Shown one piece after another: positions 4,936-5,149 of a DNA stretch of 5,149 nucleotides. The stretch's first letter is position 1; the number at the start of each line of letters is the position of its first letter. A model generated the notes under the pieces. It made no database searches, was not told where the DNA came from, and saw only the letters and a program-made list of their open reading frames with translations. The stretch lies in assembly GCA_016735415.1 (NCBI GenBank), contig JAERRP010000157.1, positions 1 to 5,149 on the forward strand, in the 5' to 3' direction. Source of the DNA: Desulfobacterales bacterium. Lineage in GTDB: Bacteria; Desulfobacterota; Desulfobacteria; Desulfobacterales; UBA5852. A program made the position numbers and the translations under genes.

Positions 4936-5149
4936 ATGAAAAGTCGTTTTGCGGCCGCTGTTTTGCTTTTCCTGTTGCTTTGCACTTGGACCGCCACAGC
5001 TAAAAGCGATGATCCGGCGGTCATCCAAACCGCCCGCGTTCTCAAGAGCGGGCGCTACGAAGCCGCTCTCATCAAGCGCCAAACAGGCCCCGACCAGAAG
5101 AACCGCCGCAATCTTTACGAAAAATTCAGGTTTGTAGACGATTCCACCC
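4936..5149 (+). CDS. Secreted protein of unknown function, N-terminal part (runs off right edge)
   Basis: From ATG 4936 the frame is open to the window end (71 codons). The protein starts with a classical Sec signal peptide: basic MKSR, a hydrophobic core at about residues 5-16, then TWTATA ending in Ala-Thr-Ala, a good signal peptidase I site before Lys23. Cys16 lies inside the core, but the preceding Leu does not fit a lipobox, so a lipoprotein is less likely. The product should be periplasmic or exported. The visible mature part (23-71) is charged, begins KSDDPAVIQTARVLKSGRYE and matches no family I can name. GAGGGG (4925-4930) lies 5 bases upstream of the ATG, a strong ribosome site that supports this start. 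Confidence 0.8.
   Translation, partial: MKSRFAAAVLLFLLLCTWTATAKSDDPAVIQTARVLKSGRYEAALIKRQTGPDQKNRRNLYEKFRFVDDST

Overview
The window looks like ordinary bacterial chromosome of moderate to high GC, with strong Shine-Dalgarno sites, sigma70-type promoter candidates, long gaps between genes and one dispersed palindromic repeat. Gene style and the repeat suggest a proteobacterium in the broad sense. A Desulfobacterota-like (former deltaproteobacterial) organism is my best guess, but this is inference without any database search. No phage, transposase, CRISPR array or defence gene is visible.

Layout, left to right. (1) Positions 1-324, minus strand: the N-terminal 108 codons of hisB (imidazoleglycerol-phosphate dehydratase), running off the left edge. 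(2) Positions 467-1702, plus strand, divergent from hisB: a full-length protein of the serine hydroxymethyltransferase (SHMT/GlyA) fold. It keeps the PLP lysine but has replaced several residues that are normally near-invariant around the active site. The 110-142 bp between these genes carries two overlapping promoter candidates that face each other. (3) Positions 1703-2305: a 600-bp stretch with no convincing gene. (4) Positions 2306-2581: a small CxxC...CxxC zinc-ribbon protein of unknown role. (5) Positions 2582-2981: a gap holding a dispersed double-hairpin repeat and a possible structured segment. (6) Positions 2982-4373: a stand-alone aspartate kinase with two C-terminal ACT-type regulatory domains and an unusual N-terminal nucleotide-binding motif. 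(7) Positions 4510-4586: tRNA-Trp(CCA) with encoded CCA and a promoter candidate. (8) Positions 4587-4935: no supported gene. (9) From 4936: the start of a secreted protein of unknown function that runs off the right edge.

The recognisable genes are amino-acid metabolism (histidine synthesis, a glycine/serine-type PLP enzyme, the first step of the aspartate family) plus tRNA-Trp. They are not an operon: gaps are 110-600 bp, strands differ and each plus-strand gene has its own ribosome-binding site. I do not see a clear novel multi-gene system. The best leads are the SHMT paralog with a remodelled active site, the atypical aspartate kinase, and the palindromic and possibly structured DNA just upstream of the kinase.
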